A DNA stretch of 64,000 nucleotides from Megalopta genalis (taxonomy: Eukaryota; Arthropoda; Insecta; Hymenoptera; Halictidae): assembly GCF_051020955.1 (NCBI RefSeq), contig NW_027476220.1, forward strand, positions 310,001 through 374,000, in the 5' to 3' direction. A model generated the notes under the pieces. The model searched no databases. It was not told the origin of the DNA and saw only the letters and a list, made by a program, of their open reading frames with translations. Position numbers and translations under genes: made by a program. This document shows positions 1-11,155 of the stretch, piece by piece (positions within the stretch are counted from its first letter, which is position 1; the number at the start of each line of letters is the position of its first letter).

Positions 1-1020
1 TTTGTAGCTGTACCTTCTACATCGCATTCATTTGAAGCTAAATCATGTGTTTCGCTTGGATTTGAAGCTAAACCTTCTACATCGAATTGATTTGAAGCTA
101 AATCATGTTTTTTGCATGGATTTGATGCTAACTCGTTTGTTTCCCCTGCATTTGAAGCTATATCAGTTATATCGCAAGTATCTGATGCTAAATCATGTGT
201 TTCGCTTGGATTTGAAGCTACACCTTCAACATCGCATTGATTTGAAGCTAAATCATGTGTTTTGCATGTATTTGATGCTAACTCGTTCGTTTCGCCTGCA
301 TTTGATGCTATATCACTTATATCGCAAGTATCTGATGCTAAATCATTTGTTTCGCATGGATTTGAAGCTAAACCTTCTACATGGTATTGATTTGAATCTA
401 ACTCATTTATTTCGTATGGATTAGAAGCTAAACATTCTACATCGCATGGTTTTGACGCTAAACCATCTACATCGCATTGATTTGAAGTTAAATCGTGTGT
501 TTCGCTTGGATTTGAAGCTAAACTTTCTACATCGCATTGATTTGAAGCTAAATCATGTGATTTGCATGGATTTGATGCTAACTCTTTCGTTTCGCCTGCA
601 TTTGATGCTATATCACTTATATCGCAATTATCCGAAGCTAAATCATTTGTTTCGCATGGATTTGAAGCTAAACCATCTACATCGCATTGATTTGAAGCTA
701 AATCATATGATTTGCATGGATTTGAAGGTAACTCGTTTGTATCGACTGCCTTTAAAGCAATATCACTTATATCACAAGTGTTTGAAGCTCTATCATTTGT
801 GTCGCATGGATTTGTAGCTAAACCTTCTACATAGCATTGATTTGAAGCTAAATCATGTGTTTCGCTTGAATTTGAAGCTAACTCGTTTGTTTCTCCTGCA
901 TTTGAAGCTATATCACTTATATCGCAAGGGTTTGAAGCTACATCGTTTGTTTCGCATGGATTTGAAGCTAAAACTTCTACATCGTATCGATTTGAAGCTA
1001 AATGATATGTATCGCATGGA
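1..1020 (+). repeat. Monomer array in unbroken 30-bp register
   Basis: The box tttgaagct (or a variant) recurs at positions 31, 61, 91 and so on without any length change for 34 monomers. The order is mostly pentameric from 121 onward, with extra M2-M3 pairs at 1-120 and 391-570. The first length change is an added T at about 1,021, where the M3-like monomer of an aatgatatg type runs into ttttgaagct. A missing base near 1,102 (tttgcatgg for tttcgcatgg) then restores the register. Nothing other than satellite is present. Confidence 0.9.
631..780 (+). repeat. Exemplar 150-bp pentamer (M1-M2-M3-M4-M5)
   Basis: Five consecutive 30-bp monomers show the basic higher-order unit. They are M1 (aatcatttg, ending gcatgga), M2 (aaccatctac here, ending gcattga), M3 (aatcatatg here, ending gcatgga), M4 (aactcgtttg here, ending gcctgca-like) and M5 (tatcacttat, ending caagtg). 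The next pentamer at 781-930 repeats the order. After M5 the following M1 often starts tctgaagct instead of tttgaagct, which marks the pentamer boundary. Dividing the window by 150 gives about 427 pentamer equivalents, although heptamers and tetramers interrupt the register. The length is close to one nucleosome core, but that link is only suggestive. Confidence 0.9.
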
Positions 1021-1802
1021 TTTTGAAGCTATCCCGTTTGATTCGTCTGCATTTGCAGCTATATCACTTATATCACAAGTGTTTGAAGCTAAATCATTTG
1101 TTTGCATGGATTTGAAGCTAAACCTTCTACATCGCATTGATTTGAAGCTAAATCATGTGTATCACATGGATTTTAAAGCTAACTCGTTTGTTTTTCCTGC
1201 ATTTGAAGCTATATCACTTATATCGCAAGTGTTTGAAGCTAAATCATTTGTTTCGCATGGATTTGAAGCTAAACCTTCTACATCGTATCGATTTGAAGCT
1301 AAGTGATATGTATCGCATGGATTTTGAAGCTATCCCTTTTGATTCGTCTGCATTTGCAGCTATATCACTTATATCACAAGTGTTTGAAGCTAAATCATTT
1401 GTTTCGCATGGATTTGCAGCTAAACCTTCTACATCGCATTGATTTGAAGCTAAATCATGTGTTTCGCTTGGATTTGGAGCTAACTCGTTTGTTCCGCATG
1501 CAATTGAAGCTAAATCATGAATATCACAAGTATTTGAATATAAACCATTTGTTTGGCATTGAATTGAAGCTAAGTCTTCTACATCGCATTTATTTGCAGC
1601 TAAATCATGTGTTTCACATGGATTTTGTAGCTAACTCGTTTGTTTCTCCAGCATTTGAAGCTATATCACTTATTTCGCAAGTATCTGATGCAAGTAATTT
1701 GTGTCGCACGGATTTGAATATAAACCTTTCACATCGCATTGGTTTGAAGATAAACCTTCTACAACGCATTGGTTTGAAGCTAAACCTTCTACATCGCATT
1801 GA

Positions 1803-1851
1803 TTTGGAGGTAAATAACATATTATTATTAACGAAACATATTTCGTATGGA
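1803..1851 (+). repeat. Aberrant 49-bp monomer with 19-bp insertion
   Basis: The monomer starting tttggaggtaaataa is 49 bp long. Its partner at about 5,726 is the usual 30 bp. The surplus of about 19 bp includes attattatt followed by aacgaaac and does not resemble any part of the monomer consensus. The offset to the partner block changes from 3,922 to 3,903 across this point, which confirms the size. It is the only clearly non-satellite sequence noticed in the window. It may be a small template-switch insertion or a filler at a repaired break. Confidence 0.8.
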
Positions 1852-2390
1852 GTTGAAGCTACAACGTTCGTTCCGTCTGCATTTGAAGCTATATCACTTA
1901 TATCGCAAGTATCTGAAGCTGAATCATATGTTTCGCATTGATTTGAAGCTAAACCTTCAACATAGCATTGATTTAAAGCTACCTCGTTTGTTTCGCCTTC
2001 ACTTGAAGATATTTTATTTATATCGCAAGTATTTGAAGATATCCCATTTATTTCTCATGGATTTGAGGCTAAGCCTTCTTCTTCGCATTGATTTGAAGCA
2101 AAATCATGTGTTTTGCATGGATTTGATGGTAACTCGTTCATTTCGCCTGCATTTGATGCTATAACACTTATATCGCAAGTATCTGAAGCTAAAACATATG
2201 TTTCGCATGGATTTGAAGCTAAACCTTCTACATCGCATTGATTTAAAGCACCCTCGTTTGTTTCGCCTTCACTTGAAGATATTTTATTTATATCGCAACT
2301 ATTTGAAGATATCCCATTTATTTCTCATGGATTTGAGGCTAAGCCTTCTACTTCGCATTGATTTGAAGCAAAATCATGTGTTTCGCATGG
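1850..2390 (+). repeat. 270-bp (nine-monomer) tandem duplication
   Basis: The distinctive series acctcgtttg, gatattttat, gatatcccat, aagccttct begins at 1,981 and again as ccctcgtttg at 2,251, exactly 270 bp apart. Homology runs from about 1,890-2,116 to 2,160-2,386. The partner block at 5.9 kb has this segment only once, so the second copy here is a local duplication. The same nine-monomer register is duplicated again at 59.65-60.19 kb. Confidence 0.8.
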
Positions 2391-3419
2391 ATTTGAAGCT
2401 AAGCCTTCTATTTCGCATGGATTTAGGGCTAAATGTTGTGTATCGCATGGATTTTGAAGCTAACTCGTTCGATTCGTCTGCATTTGAAGCTATATCACTC
2501 ATATCTCAAGTGTTTGATGCTAAATCATTTGTTTCGCATGGATTTGTAGCTAAACCTTCTACATCGCATTGATTTGAAGCTAAATCATGTGTTTCGCTTG
2601 GATTTGAAGATAAACCTTCTACATCGAATTGATTTGAAGCTAAATCATGTGTTTTGCATGGATTTTGAAGCTAACTCGTTTGTTTCTGCTGCATTTGAAG
2701 CTATATCACTTATATCGCAATTATCTCAAGCTAAATCATTTGTGTCGCATGGATCTGAAGCTAAACCTTCTACATCGCATTGATTTGAAGGTGAATCATG
2801 TGTTTTGCTTGGATTTGAACCTAACTCGTTTGTTTCTCCTGCATTTGAAGCTATATCACTTATTTCGCAAGTATCTGATGCAAGTAATTTGTGTCGCACG
2901 GATTTGAAGCTGAACTCTCCACATCGCATTGGTTTGAAGCTAAACCTTCCACATCGCATTGGTTTGAAGCTAAACCTTCTACATCGCATTGATTTGAAGC
3001 TAAATAAAATGTTTCGTATGGAGTTGAACCTACAACGTTTGTTTCGTCTTCATTTGAAGCTATATCACTTATATCGCAAGTATCTGAAACTGAATCATTT
3101 GTTTCGCATTGATTTGAAGCTAAACCTTCAACATCGCATTGATTTCCAGCTAAATCATGTGTATCGCATGGATTTCGAAGCTAACTCGCTTGTTTCTCCT
3201 GCATTTGAAGCTATATCACTTGTATCGCATTTATCTGATGCTAAATCATTTGTGTAGCATGGATTTGAAGCTAAACCATCTACATCGCATTGATTTGAAG
3301 CTAAATCGTGTGTCCCGCATGGATTTGAAGCTAACTCGTTTGTTTCGCATGCACTTGAAGCTATATCACCTAAATCCCAAGTGTTTGAAGCTAAATCATT
3401 TGTTTCGCATGGATTTGTA

Positions 3420-5520
3420 GCTAAACCTTCTACATCGCATTGATTTGAAGCTAAATCATGTGTTTCGCTTGGATTTGAAGATAAACCTTCTACATCGAAT
3501 TGATTTGAAACTAAATCATGTGTTTTGCTTCGATTTTGAAGCTAACTCGTTTGTTTCGCATGCACTTGAAGCTATATCACATACATCCCAAGTGTTTGAA
3601 GCTAAATCATTTGTTTCGCATGGATTTGAAGCTAAACCTTCTACAGCGCATTGATATGAAGCTAAAACATGTGAATCGCACGGATTTTGAAGCTAAATCG
3701 TTTGTTTCGTCTGCCTTTGAAGCTATATCATTTATATCCCATGTGTTTGATGCTAACTCATTTGTTTCCCATGGATTTGATGCTAAACCTTCTACAGCGC
3801 ATTGATTGGAAGCTAAATCATGTGTTTCGCTTGAATTTGAAGCTAACTCGTTTGTTTAGTCTGCATTTGAAGCTAACTCGTTTGTTTAGTCTGCATTTGA
3901 AGCTATATCACTCATATCCCAAGTGTTTGATGCCAAATCAAAGGTTTCGCATAGATTTGAAGCTAAGCCTTATACTTCGCATCGATTTGAAGCTAAATGA
4001 TGTGTATCGCATGCATTTTGATGCTAACTCGTTTGGTTGGTCTGCATTTGAAGCTATATCACTTATATCGCAAGTATTTGTAGCTAAATAATTTGTATCC
4101 CATGGATTTGAAGCTAAACCTTCTCCATCGCTTTGATTTGCAGCTGAATCATGTGTTTCGCATGGACTTGAAGCTAACTCGTTTGTTTCGCATGCAGCTG
4201 AAGCTATATCACTTATATCCCAAGTGTTTGAAGCTCAATCATTTGTGTCGCATGGATTTGAAGCTAAACCTTCTACATCGCATTGATTTGAATCTAAATC
4301 ATGTGTTTCGCTTGGATATGGAGCTAACTCGTTTGTTTCGACTGCATTTGAAGCTATATCACTTATAGCCCAAGTAATTGAAGCTCAATCATTTGTGTCG
4401 CATGGATTTGAAGCTAAACCTTCTACATCGCATTGATTTGAATCTAAATCATGTGTTTTGCTTGGATATGAAGCTAACTCGTTTGTTTAGTCGCATTTGC
4501 TGCTACATCACTTATATCGCAAGTATCTGAACATAAATCATTTGTTTCGCATGGATTTGAAGCTAATCCTTCTACAAAGCATTTATTTGAAGCTTAATCA
4601 TGTGTTTTGCATGGATTTCAAGCTAACTCGTTTGATTCCCCTGCATTTGAAGCTATATCACTAATATCGGAAGTATCTGATGCTGAATCATTTGTTTCGC
4701 AAGGACTTGAAGCTAACTCGTTTGTTTCGCATGCAGCTGAAGCTATATCATCTATATCCCAAGTGTTTGAAGCTCAATCATTTGTGTCGCATGGATTTGA
4801 AGCCAAACCTTCTACATCGCATTGATTTGAATCTAAATCATGTGTTTTGCTTGGATATGAAGCTAACTCGTTTGTTTAGTCGCATTTGCTGCTACATCAC
4901 TTATATCGCAAGTATCTGAACATAAATCATTTGTTTCGCATGGATTTGAAGCTAATCCTTCTACAAAGCGTTTATTTGAAGCTTAATCATGTGTTTTGCA
5001 TGGATTCCAAGCTAACTCGTTTGATTCCCCTGCATTTGAAGCTATATCACTTATATCGCAAGTATCTGATGCTGAATCATTTGTTTCGCAAGGACTTGAA
5101 GCTAACTCGTTTGTTTCGCATGCAGCTGAAGCTATATCATCTATATCCCAAGTGTTTGAAGCTCAATCATTTGTGTCGCATGGATTTGTAGCTAAACCTT
5201 CTACATCGCATTGATTTGAAGCTAAATCATGCGTTTCGCTTGGATATAAAGCTAACTCGTTTGTTTAATCTTCATTTGAAGCTATATCACTTATATCGCA
5301 AGTATCTGAAGCTAAATCATTTGTGCCGCATGGATTTGAAGCTAAAACTTCAACATCGCATTGATTTCAATCTAAATCATGTGTACCATATGGATTTTGA
5401 AGCTAACTGGTTTGTTTCTCCTGCATTTGAATCTATATCACTTATATCGCAATTATCTGAAGCTAAATCATTTGTGTCGCATGGATCTGAAGCTAAACCT
5501 TCTACATCGCATTGATTTGA
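3420..5520 (+). repeat. Mosaic block related to 48.4-50.2 kb
   Basis: Several rare variants occur here and again about 44.7 kb downstream. They include an M2 with ctacagcgca, an M5 with catacatccca, an M4 ending gtttagtctgca that is duplicated back to back (3,837-3,896; again near 48,505-48,560), and an M5 followed by ccaaatcaaagg. The shared combination argues for transfer of a whole block, not for parallel mutation. Length is otherwise in 30-bp steps, with 31-bp monomers at about 3,685 and 4,017. Confidence 0.7.
4375..5215 (+). repeat. 389-bp tandem duplication (13 monomers minus 1 bp)
   Basis: The string atctaaatcatgtgttttgc recurs at a distance of 389 bp (4,441 and 4,830). It is followed in both copies by a 29-bp M4 reading gtttagtcgcat (one base shorter than gtttagtctgcat) and by an M2 with ctacaaagc. 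The missing base was therefore present before the duplication and was copied with it. Confidence 0.8.
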
Positions 5521-5571
5521 AGCTGAATCATGTGTTTTGCTTGGATTTGTAGCTAACTCGTTTGTTTCTCC

Positions 5572-6883
5572 TGCATTTGAAGCTATATCACTTATTTCGC
5601 AAGTATCTGATGCAAGTAATTTGTGTCGCACGGATTTGAAAATAAACCTTTCACATCGCATTGGTTTGAAGATAAACCTTCTACATCGCATTGGTTTGAA
5701 GCTAATCCTTCTACATCGCATTGATTTGGAGGTAAATAATATGTTTCGAAAGGGGTTGAAGCTACAACGTTCGTTCCGTCTGCATTTGAAGCTATATCAC
5801 TTATATCGTAAGTATCTGAAGCTGAATCATTTGTTTCGCATTGATTTGAAGCTAAACCTTCAACATAACATTGATTGAAAGCTACCTCGTTTGTTTCGCC
5901 TTCACTTGAAGATATTTTATTTATATCGCAAGTATTTGAAGATATCCCATTTATTTCTCATGGATTTGAGGCTAAGCCTTCTTCTTCGCATTGATTTGAA
6001 GCAAAATCATGTGTTTCGCATGGATTTGAAGCTAAGCCTTCTATTTCGCATGGATTTAGTGCTAAATGTTGTGTATCGCATGGATTTTGAAGCTAACTCG
6101 TTTGATTCGTCTGCATTTGAAGCTATATCACTCATATCTCAAGCGTTTGATGCTAAATCATTTGTTTCGCATGGATTTGTAGCTAAACATTATACATCGC
6201 ATTGATTTGAAGCTAAATCATGTGTTTCGCTTGGATTTGAAGATAAACCTTCTACATCGAATTGATTTGAAGCTAAATCATGTGTTTTGCTTCGATTTTG
6301 AAGCTAACTCGTTTGTTTCTGCTGCATTTGAAGCTATATCACTTATATCGCAATTATCTGAAGCTAAATCATTTGTGTCGCATGGATCTGAAGCTAAACC
6401 TTCTACATCGCATTGATTTGAAGCTGAATCACGTGTTTTGCTTGGATTTGAAGCTAACTCGTTTGTTTCTCCTGCATTTGAAGCTATATCACTTATTTCG
6501 CAAGTATCTGATGCAAGTAATTTGTGTCGCACGGATTTGAAGCTGAACTCTCCACATCGCAGTGGTTTGAAGCTAAACCTTCCACATCGCATTGGTTTGA
6601 AGCTAAACCTTCTACATCGCATTGATTTGAAGCTAAATAAAATGTTTCGTATGGAGTTGAACCTACAACGTTTGTTTCGTCTGCATATGAAGCTATATCA
6701 CTTATATCGCAAGTATCTGAAACTGAATCATTTGTTTCGCATTGATTTGAAGCTAAACCTTCAACATCGCATTGATTTCCAGCTAAATCATGTGTATCGC
6801 ATGGATTTTGAAGCTAACTCGTTTGTTTCTACTGCATTTGAAGCTATATCACTTATATCGTAAGTATCTGAAGCTAAATCATT
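5572..6883 (+). repeat. Long block, copy 2 (partner at 1.65-3.25 kb)
   Basis: This is the simpler of the two partner copies. It lacks both the 19-bp insertion and the extra 270 bp. It carries the variant monomers tgatgcaagtaattt at about 5,609 and again at about 6,508, and the M3-less junction acctcg at 5,884. Internal divergence from the partner is at the level of scattered single bases. Confidence 0.78.
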
Positions 6884-7404
6884 TGTGTCGCATGGATTTG
6901 ATGCTAAACCTTCTACATCGCATTGATTTAAAGCTACCTCGTTTGTTTCGCCTTCACTTGAAGATATTTTATTTACATCGCAATTATTTGAAGATATCCC
7001 ATTTATTTCTCATGGATTTGAGGCTAAGCCTTCTACTTCACATTGATTTGAAGCAAAATCATGTGTTTTGCATGGATTTGATGCTAACTCGTTCATTTCG
7101 CCTGCATTTGAAGCTATATCACTTATATCGCAAGTATCTGAACCTAAATCATTTTTGTAGCATGGATTTGAATCTAAACCTTCTACATAGCATTGATTTG
7201 AGCTTAATCATGTGCTTTGCATTGATTTGAAGCTAACTCGTTTGTTTCGACTGCATTTGAAGGTATATCACTTATATCCCAAGAGTTTGAAGCTAAATCA
7301 TTTGTTTCGCCTGGATTTGAAGCTAAACCTTCTACAACGCATTGATTTGAAGCTATATCATGTGTTTCGCTTGTATTAGAAGCTAACTCGATTGTTTAGT
7401 CTGC
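6884..7404 (+). repeat. Pentameric satellite between named blocks
   Basis: This is ordinary monomers in pentamer order with an M3-less junction at 6,936 (acctcg). No gene, RNA or unique sequence is visible. Confidence 0.85.
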
Positions 7405-9173
7405 ATTTGAAGCTATATCGCTTATATCGCAAGTATCTGAAGCTAAATCATTTGTTTCACATGGATTTGAAGCTAAACCTTCTACATCGCATTGATTTCA
7501 AGTTTAATCGTGATATTCGCTTGGATTTGAAGCTAACTCGTTTGTTTCCCCTGCATTTGAAGCTATATCACTTATATCGCAAGTATCTGAAGCTAAACCA
7601 TTTGTGTCGCCTGGATTTGAAGCAAAATCTTCTACATCGCATGGATTTGAAGCTAAACCTTCTACTTCGCATTGATTTGAAGCTAAACCTTCTACATTGC
7701 ATTGATTTGAACAAAATTTTGTTTTTCGCATGGACTTGAAGTTAAACCTTCTACATCGCATTCATTTGCAGCTAGGTCATGTGTTTCGCATGGATTTTGA
7801 AGCTAACTCGTTTGTTTCGTCTGCATTTGAAGCTATTTCAGTTATATCGCAAGTATCTGATGCTATATCATTTGTTTCGCATGGATTTGAAGCTAAACCT
7901 TCTACATCGCATTGATTTAGAGTCAAGTCATGTGTTTCGTATGGATTTGAAGCTACCTTGTTTATTTCTCCTGCATTTGAAGCTATATCACTTATATCGC
8001 AAGTATCTGAACCTAAATCATTTGTTTCGCAAGGATTTGAACCTAAGCCTTCTACTTCAAATTGATTTGAACCTAAATTATGTGTATCGCATGGATCTTG
8101 TAGTTAACTCGTTTGTATCCCCTGCATTTAAAGCTATATCACTTATATCGCAAGTATCTGAAGCTAAATCATTTGTGTCGCCTGGATTTGAAGCTAAGCC
8201 TTCTACATCGCATTGATTTGAAGCTAAATCATATTTTTCGCATGGATTTGAAACTAACACGTTTGTTTCGCCTCCATTTGAAGCTATACCACTAACATTC
8301 ACAAGTATTTGAAGCTCAATCATTTGTCCCGCATGGATTTGAAGCTAAGCCTTCTACTTCGCATTGATTTGAAGCTAAATCATGTGTATCGCATGGAATT
8401 GAAGGTAACTTGTTTCGCCTGCATTTGAAGCTATATCACTTGTATCGCAAGTATTTGGAGATAATTCATTTGTGTCGCATTGATTTGAAGTTAAACCTTC
8501 TACATCGCATTGATTTGTAGCTAAACCTTCTACATTGCATTGATTTGATTCTAAATCTTGTGTATCGCATCGATTTGAAGCTAAACCTTCTACATCGCAT
8601 TGATTTGAAGCTAAATCATGTGTTTCGCTTGGATATGAAGAAAAGTCGTTTGTTTCGTCTGCATATGAAGCTATATCACCTATATCCCAAGTGTTCGAAG
8701 CTCAATCTTCTGTTTCGCATGGATTTGAAGCTAAAACTTCTACATCCCATTGATTTGCAGCAAAATCATATGTTTCGCATGGATTTGAAACTAACTCGTT
8801 TGTTTCGCCTCTATTTGAAGCTATATCACTTATACCGCAAGTATCTGAAGCTAAATCGTTTGTGTCGCCTGGATTTGAAGCTAAGCCTTCCACTTCGCAT
8901 TGATTTGATGCTAAATCATTTGTTTCGCATGGATTTGGAGCTAACTCGTTTGTTTCTCCTGCATTTTAAGCTAAATTACTTATATCGCAAATATCTGACC
9001 CTAAATCATTTGTTTCGCATGGATTTGAAGCTAAGCCTTCTACATCGCATTGATTTGAAACTATATCATGTGTTTCGCTTGGATTTGAAACTAAACCTTC
9101 TACATCGCATTGAATTGAAGCTAAATCATGTGTATCGCATGGATTTTGGAGATAACTCGTTTGTTTCTCCTGC
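7405..9173 (+). repeat. 1.77-kb unit, copy 1
   Basis: A rare M3 reading gtttaatcgtgatattcgc is at 7,502 here and at 9,271 in the next copy, an offset of 1,769 bp. A few hundred bases on, the offset becomes 1,919 bp (for example caaaattttg monomers near 7,710 and 9,629). This copy therefore lacks one 150-bp pentamer that copy 2 has. It also includes a 26-bp M4 at 8,398-8,423 with four bases missing, and an M5 with ccactaacattcac near 8,290. Confidence 0.82.
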
Positions 9174-10760
9174 ATTTGAAGCTATATCGCTTATATCGCA
9201 AGTATCTGAAGCTAAATCATTTGTTTCGCATGGATTTGAAGCTAAACCTTCTACATCGCATTGATTTCAAGTTTAATCGTGATATTCGCTTGGATTTGAA
9301 GCTAACTCGTTTGTTTCGCCTGCATTTGATGCTACATCACTAATATCGCAAGTATCTGAAGCTAAATCATTTGTTTCGCACGGATTTGAAGCTAATCCTT
9401 CTACATCGCATTGATTTGAAGCCAAATCCTGGTTTTCGCATGGATTTGAAGCTAACTCGTTTGTTTCCCCTGCATTTGAAGCTATATCACTTATATCGCA
9501 AGTATCTGAAGCTAAACCATTTGTGTCGCCTGGATTTGAAGCCAAATCTTCTACATCGCATGGATTTGAAGCTAAACCTTCTACTTCGCATTGATTTGAA
9601 GCTAAACCTTCTACATTGCATTGATTTGAACAAAATTTTGTTTTTCGCATGGACTTGAAGTTAAACCTTCTACATCGCATTCATTTGCAGCTAGGTCATG
9701 TGTTTCGCATGGATTTTGAAGCTAACTCGTTTGTTTCGTCTGCATTTGAAGCTATTTCAGTTATATCGCAAGTATCTGATGCTATATCATTTGTTTCGCA
9801 TGGATTTGAAGCTAAACCTTCTACATCGCATTGATTTAGAGTCAAGTCATGTGTTTCGCATGGATTTGAAGCTACCTTGTTAATTTCTCCTGCATTTGAA
9901 GCTATATCACTTATATCGCAAGTATCTGAACCTAAATCATTTGTTTCGCAAGGATTTGAACCTAAGCCTTCTACTTCAAATTGATTTGAACCTAAATCAT
10001 GTGTATCACATGGATCTTGTAGTTAACTCGTTTGTATCCCCTGCATTTGAAGCTATATCACTTATATCGCAAGTATCTGAAGCTAAATCATTTGTGTCGC
10101 CTGGATTTGAAGCTAAGCCTTCTACATCGCATTGATTTGAAGCTAAATCATGTTTTTCGCATGGATTTGAAACTAACTCGTTTGTTTCGCCTCCATTTGA
10201 AGCTATACCACTAACATTCACATGTATTTGAAGCTCAATCATTTGTCCCGCATGGATTTGAAGCTAAGCCATCTACTTCGCATTGATTTGAAGCTAAATC
10301 ATGTGTATCGCATGGAATTGAAGGTAACTTGTTTCGCCTGCATTTGAAGCTATATCACTTGTATCGCAAGTATTTGGAAATAAATCATTTGTGTCGCATT
10401 GATTTGAAGTTAAACCTTCTACATCGCATTGATTTGTAGCTACACCTTCTACATTGCATTGATTTGATTCTAAATCTTGTGTATCGCATGGATTTGAAGC
10501 TAAACCTTCTACATCGCATTGATTTGAAGTTAAATCATGTGTTTCGCTTGGATATGAAGAAAAGTCGTTTGTTTCGTCTGCATATGAAGCTATATCACCT
10601 ATATCCCAAGTGTTCGAAGCTCAATCTTTTGTTTCGCATGGATTTGAAACTAAACCTTCTACATCGCATTGATTTGAATCTAAACCTACTACATCGCAAT
10701 GATTTGAAGCTAAATCATATGTTTCGCATGGATTTGAAACTAACTCGTTTGTTTCTCCTC
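9174..10760 (+). repeat. 1.77-kb unit, copy 2 with one extra pentamer
   Basis: This copy matches 7,405-8,850 with offset 1,769 bp, then 1,919 bp after an extra pentamer at about 9,300-9,450, then about 1,949 bp after one extra monomer near 10,680. The 26-bp M4 of copy 1 recurs at 10,317-10,342, exactly 1,919 bp later, so that deletion predates the duplication. The two copies differ by scattered single bases. Confidence 0.82.
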
Positions 10761-11155
10761 CATTTGAAACTATATCACTAACATTCACAAGTATTTGAAG
10801 CTAAATCAGTTGTGTCGCATGTATTTGGAGCTACACCTTCTACATCGCATAGATTTGAATCTTAATCATGTGTTTCGCATGGATTTGTAGCTAATTCGTT
10901 TGTTGCGCATGCAGCTGAAGCTATATCACCTATATCCCAACTGTTTGAATCTCAATCATTTCTGTCGCATGGATTTGAAGCTAAACCTTCTACATCGTAT
11001 TGATTTGAAGCTAAATCATGTGTTTCGCTTGTATTTGAAGCTAACTCGTTTGTTTAATCTGCATTTGAAGCTATATCGCTCATATCGCAAGTATCTGAAG
11101 CTAAATCATTTGTGTCGCATGGATTTGAAACAAAAACCTTCTACATAGCATTGAT

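Larger units (their letters stand above)
1650..3250 (+). repeat. Long block, copy 1 (partner at 5.57-6.88 kb)
   Basis: This block and the one at 5,572-6,883 share an unusual run of monomers. It includes one starting tctgatgcaagtaattt, followed by two or three M2 monomers in series ending gcattgg, and then a monomer with aaataa and gtatggagttg. The offset is 3,922 bp near 1,690, 3,903 bp after a 19-bp insertion in this copy, and 3,633 bp after a 270-bp duplication in this copy. These stepwise offsets explain every length difference between the two copies that I could trace. Confidence 0.8.

Noticed and set aside
2726..2989. Arg/Lys-rich minus-strand frames (MRCRRFSFKP type) as antimicrobial-like peptides
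   Set aside because: They are the second minus frame read through serial M2 monomers, and slip into the acidic frame at length variants. The same peptide start occurs at many M2 runs.
3837..3896. Back-to-back identical M4 monomers as a distinct regulatory repeat
   Set aside because: It is a single 30-bp slippage duplication inside a block that also occurs near 48.5 kb; nothing further distinguishes it.
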